A DNA stretch of 29,548 nt from Arsenophonus melophagi. GTDB taxonomy: Bacteria > Pseudomonadota > Gammaproteobacteria > Enterobacterales > Enterobacteriaceae. Of the stretch, positions 27,151 to 29,548 are shown piece after piece (position 1 is the stretch's first letter; each line of letters begins with the position of its first letter). The translations under genes and the position numbers were made by a program. The notes beneath the pieces are model-generated. The model ran no database searches. It worked only from the letters and a program-made list of their open reading frames with translations, and had not been told where the DNA came from. The stretch is from the NCBI GenBank assembly GCA_032378655.1, contig JAVYJS010000014.1, positions 1-29,548 on the forward strand, read 5' to 3'.

Positions 27151-27183
27151 ATGAGCAACGTATGAGCAACGTATGAGCAACGT
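27151..27183. repeat. Three exact copies of an 11-bp tandem repeat
   Basis: The unit ATGAGCAACGT occurs at 27151-27161, 27162-27172 and 27173-27183 without a mismatch, in non-coding DNA. The copy number is likely to vary between strains. Confidence 0.93.
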
Positions 27184-27198
27184 TAAAAGCGTTTTGCT

Positions 27199-27230
27199 TA
27201 AAAGCATGTCTTTTAAAAGACATGCTTTTA
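27199..27230. terminator. 16-bp perfect palindrome, possible polA terminator
   Basis: The 32 bp 27199-27230 are a perfect palindrome with no spacer (the centre would open as a TTTTAAAA loop). The arm ends CTTTTA, giving a short T-run on both strands. Location about 205 bp past polA makes termination possible. Confidence 0.45.
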
Positions 27231-27284
27231 TATGATATACTAAATGCATCAGAAAATTGTATATAATATACAAAGAGAAGAAAT

Positions 27285-27314
27285 ATACTTTGTATCATAT
27301 CTGATACAAAGTAT
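27285..27314. repeat. 13-bp inverted repeat
   Basis: Perfect arms at 27285-27297 and 27302-27314 with a 4-nt loop in the polA-engB spacer. Confidence 0.8.
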
Positions 27315-27327
27315 CATCACTGGTGTA

Positions 27328-27364
27328 ATGTAATAGATATAATCTCTTATTATATCTATTACAT
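27328..27364. terminator. 16-bp inverted repeat downstream of engB
   Basis: Perfect arms at 27328-27343 and 27349-27364 with a 5-nt loop, 39 bp beyond the engB stop in its direction of transcription. The position fits an engB terminator, but no strong T-run follows on the minus strand. Confidence 0.45.
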
Positions 27365-27402
27365 GTTTATAATCAGAAGCATACTTATTTAACAAAATAA
27401 TA

Positions 27403-28023
27403 TTACTGGTTCAGTGAATGTAACTGGTTCAGCCAGTTATCTAACTTGAGTTGTATTTTACAAATACCAATTTTTTTAAATGAAGAAAACATTTCGACTG
27501 GTATATTACCAACCATAGTCCTTAATCTATTATTCACTGCAATGACTTGTGTTTTTCGTTTATTTTTTACTAGTTTATCTGCTTTAGTTAACAATACAAG
27601 AATTGGAATATTTTTCGCAATAGCCCATGTAATTATTTGAATGTCCATATTATTTAATGGATTACGAATATCCATTGATATTATCAATCCTTTTAAACAT
27701 TTCCTTTTTTGTAAATATTCACTTAATGCTGTTTGACATTGATGTTTAATTAATGCTGAAACTCTAGCATAGCCATAACCAGGTAAATCAACCAATCTGA
27801 TGCCCTTTTCAATCTCAAAAAGAGTAATTAACTGTGTTCTTCCTGGATTTTTACTGGTATACGCTAAATTTTTTTGTTGCGTGATCGCATTTAATGCACT
27901 AGATTTACCAGCGTTAGAGCGACCAAGAAATGCAATTTCTATACCGTGATCATTTGGTAGCTGATCAATATCAGGGACGCTTATAAAAAATTTTGCTAAT
28001 CGATAATTATACTTTTTTTTCAT
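27403..28023 (-). CDS. engB: Ribosome biogenesis GTPase EngB (YihA/YsxC)
   Basis: EngB is an essential GTPase of the TrmE-Era-EngA-EngB-Septin family that acts in assembly of the large ribosomal subunit. All G motifs are visible: G1 GRSNAGKSS, G2 region NPGRTQLITLFE, G3 DLPGYGYA, G4 LTKADKL and G5 FSSFKK. The protein has 206 residues (E. coli 210). A GTG one codon upstream (28026) is in frame, but ATG at 28023 is preferred. The Shine-Dalgarno match is weak (AAGAAA). It converges on polA, as in E. coli. The last codons lie in a short direct repeat (ACTGGTTCAG at about 27404 and 27423). Confidence 0.96.
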   Translation of the reverse strand: MKKKYNYRLAKFFISVPDIDQLPNDHGIEIAFLGRSNAGKSSALNAITQQKNLAYTSKNPGRTQLITLFEIEKGIRLVDLPGYGYARVSALIKHQCQTALSEYLQKRKCLKGLIISMDIRNPLNNMDIQIITWAIAKNIPILVLLTKADKLVKNKRKTQVIAVNNRLRTMVGNIPVEMFSSFKKIGICKIQLKLDNWLNQLHSLNQ

Positions 28024-28120
28024 CACTGTTTCTTATTATTAATAACTGAAATAGAAAAAATATTTCTGTAAAGAAAATAAATTAAAATAGTGACGATAGC
28101 TACATAAAAGTTACATCATT

Positions 28121-28148
28121 ATCCATTAATATAATGATATTAATGGAT
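28121..28148. repeat. 12-bp inverted repeat upstream of engB
   Basis: Perfect arms at 28121-28132 and 28137-28148 with a 4-nt loop, about 100 bp upstream of the engB start. It may lie in the engB promoter or leader. Confidence 0.7.
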
Positions 28149-28393
28149 GTGTATATAAACAATTCTATGAGGTCTAATAGAATGGATAATTTTATGTAAT
28201 TCGTGTAGTGAAGGACAGTTCTTTACTTGTACTTAGCAAAAGTACAATTGGAGGTACTCAATTTTAGTGAGTACTTTATATAAAAAAACAAAACGTGTAC
28301 ATATTAAAGCATTTTATCAAAAAAAAAATCATATATGCTTAATATCTCTTGTGTTAAGTTCATAAAACTACTAAACATATCATGCTATTAAAA

Positions 28394-28434
28394 ACTACTA
28401 ATCATACAAAGTTATCAATTATATGATTAGTAGT
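28394..28434. repeat. 13-bp inverted repeat
   Basis: Perfect arms at 28394-28406 and 28422-28434 with a 15-nt loop, in non-coding DNA. Confidence 0.7.
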
Positions 28435-29333
28435 CGTGTATGATAATTTCTATTATTTATAGAATATCAGTTCTAATAATTAGAAACCATTTTTTAAAAA
28501 AAAAATGTAAAAGAACATTACTATCTAATAGTATTAAAGTACTATTTCATCTGAAATTCCTAGTATGATATTGATACTAATATTTGCTTTTTATTAGTCA
28601 GTTTAACTTAAACTGACATGTTCAGTCACCGACTATAAGGCAGTTGACAACTCATTGCTAAATGTACAAAGCACCATTACAATAGATGAATGATAATTCA
28701 ATACAGTAAAACAATAAATTTCTTTCTTTGGTAAAAGAAAGACCAACTAAAGTAATAAAAATTCTTGCTATAGTTACAGCAATCATATCTTTAAATAGCA
28801 AAAGATATTTGCTGCTATAGTAGTTAATGTAATGTTTAGTACTTCATGAAAATTAAAATAAGTATATCTTTTGTTATCTTCATCTCAGTGGTAATACATT
28901 TCATTTATAATGAAGCAAATTTTCCATTAATGAATAACTGTCTTACTTAAGGTTACAGACTTAAGTAAATTTATGAACTGATTGCTAGATCAGCATAGCT
29001 ATGCTATATGAATCCTCCTACTTGAGGATAGGAGAGGAAAGAATTATGTGTATACTTATTAAGTAGGAATGTATGTTCCTACCAATTTAATAGGTGCATT
29101 CAATTGACTATGATAGAAGAATTAATTTTCTGAAAGAAAATGTATGTCCATCTTTAAAAGATGGATCTTTTTTACATTTAAAGAATTAGAAACTTTTAGT
29201 TATAAATTAATTATAACATAATTATCCTGAGCAACCGCTTTTGAACTTTCGCCGCAATGTGTTATTTAAAATTATATTTTTAAATAATTATGATATTATG
29301 ATGCAAACACGACTCAATGAAATTGAGCATATA

Positions 29334-29392
29334 AATACAATAGATCCTTCTTAAACTTCTTATTAAGAAGTTTAAGAAGGATCTATTGTATT
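29334..29392. repeat. 28-bp perfect palindrome with 3-nt loop
   Basis: Arms at 29334-29361 and 29365-29392 are perfectly complementary over 28 bp around a 3-nt loop. It is the longest perfect hairpin in the window. No gene lies within 1.3 kb on the left, and no T-run follows on either side, so a terminator role is not supported by what is visible. Confidence 0.95.
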
Positions 29393-29548
29393 ACTGAAAT
29401 ATATCGATATAACAAAGTCTATCATGATTTATATTTCACCTCAATCTTACTAAACCAATACAAACAAATGAAGTACAATAACCTTGATAGTATATTGATA
29501 AGTTATGTAATTCCATGAACTATTCAGTATGGTTAATAGAGCATGGTT

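Larger units (their letters stand above)
26995..27402. other. polA-engB convergent spacer
   Basis: About 410 bp between convergent genes. E. coli encodes the small RNA Spot 42 (spf) here; I see no recognisable spf. It holds a three-copy tandem repeat (27151-27183) and three inverted repeats (27199-27230, 27285-27314, 27328-27364), which could serve as terminators for the two genes. Confidence 0.6.
28024..29548. other. 1.5-kb gene-free interval upstream of engB
   Basis: No gene is recognisable on either strand up to the end of the window. It holds inverted repeats at 28121-28148 (12 bp), 28394-28434 (13 bp), 28597-28617 (9 bp), several 6-8 bp hairpins, and the 28-bp palindrome at 29334-29392. 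yihI, next to engB in E. coli, is not recognisable. Confidence 0.6.

Noticed and set aside
27110..27298. A 62-codon minus-strand frame in the polA-engB spacer.
   Set aside because: It runs through the 11-bp tandem repeat and a palindrome, with no homology.
1..29548. tRNA, rRNA, tmRNA or RNase P RNA genes in the gaps.
   Set aside because: I saw no T-loop plus acceptor-stem arrangement and none of the conserved cores on reading through the gaps; a covariance search could still find one.
1..29548. Insertion sequences or prophage genes in the long gaps.
   Set aside because: No transposase, integrase or repeated terminal inverted repeats are visible.

Overview
The window looks like part of the chromosome of a host-restricted gammaproteobacterium of the Enterobacterales, most likely an obligate or long-term insect endosymbiont. 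Every recognisable protein aligns closely with its E. coli counterpart in length and motifs. The DNA is strongly A+T rich, and about one third of it carries no intact gene. The gaps hold gene remnants, short tandem repeats and many perfect inverted repeats. Gene order is a patchwork of E. coli-like islands whose neighbours have been lost. I cannot name the genus from the sequence alone.

Layout. 1-3411 (minus): glmS and glmU, which make UDP-N-acetylglucosamine for peptidoglycan and LPS. 3595-10137 (minus): the F1Fo ATP synthase operon, read as atpB-E-F-H-A-G-D-C, with a probable decayed atpI upstream. 11506-13170 (plus): pgm. 14013-14990 (minus): serB, still open but with altered catalytic residues. 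15727-18220 (plus): mutY-yggX-mltC, in the E. coli order. 18221-20673: about 2.5 kb without a recognisable gene. 20674-21318 (minus) and 21855-22118 (plus): ribB and ubiK, divergent as in E. coli. 23256-26994 (plus): dsbA and polA. 27403-28023 (minus): engB, convergent with polA as in E. coli. 28024-29548: about 1.5 kb without a recognisable gene.

Functionally the genes are housekeeping ones: energy (ATP synthase), cell-wall precursor supply and turnover (GlmS, GlmU, MltC), hexose phosphate metabolism (Pgm), DNA repair and replication (MutY, PolA), ribosome assembly (EngB), riboflavin supply (RibB), ubiquinone biosynthesis (UbiK), periplasmic disulfides (DsbA) and oxidative-stress iron protection (YggX).

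The most striking signal is a population of unrelated, perfect or near-perfect fold-back palindromes. Stems run from about 13 to 28 bp and loops are often only 2-4 nt. They are scattered through the gaps and also lie over the stop codons of pgm, serB and atpC and inside the inter-domain linker of polA. Most lack a U-tract, so they do not look like ordinary terminators. They look like products of a templated inverted-duplication or quasipalindrome-correction process, tolerated where selection is weak. Other signs of ongoing decay or change are a SerB with Asn in place of the nucleophilic Asp, a PolA with Asn at the exonuclease Tyr497 position, an 18-bp tandem duplication in atpA, a shortened YggX, and the absence of a visible FMN riboswitch upstream of ribB.
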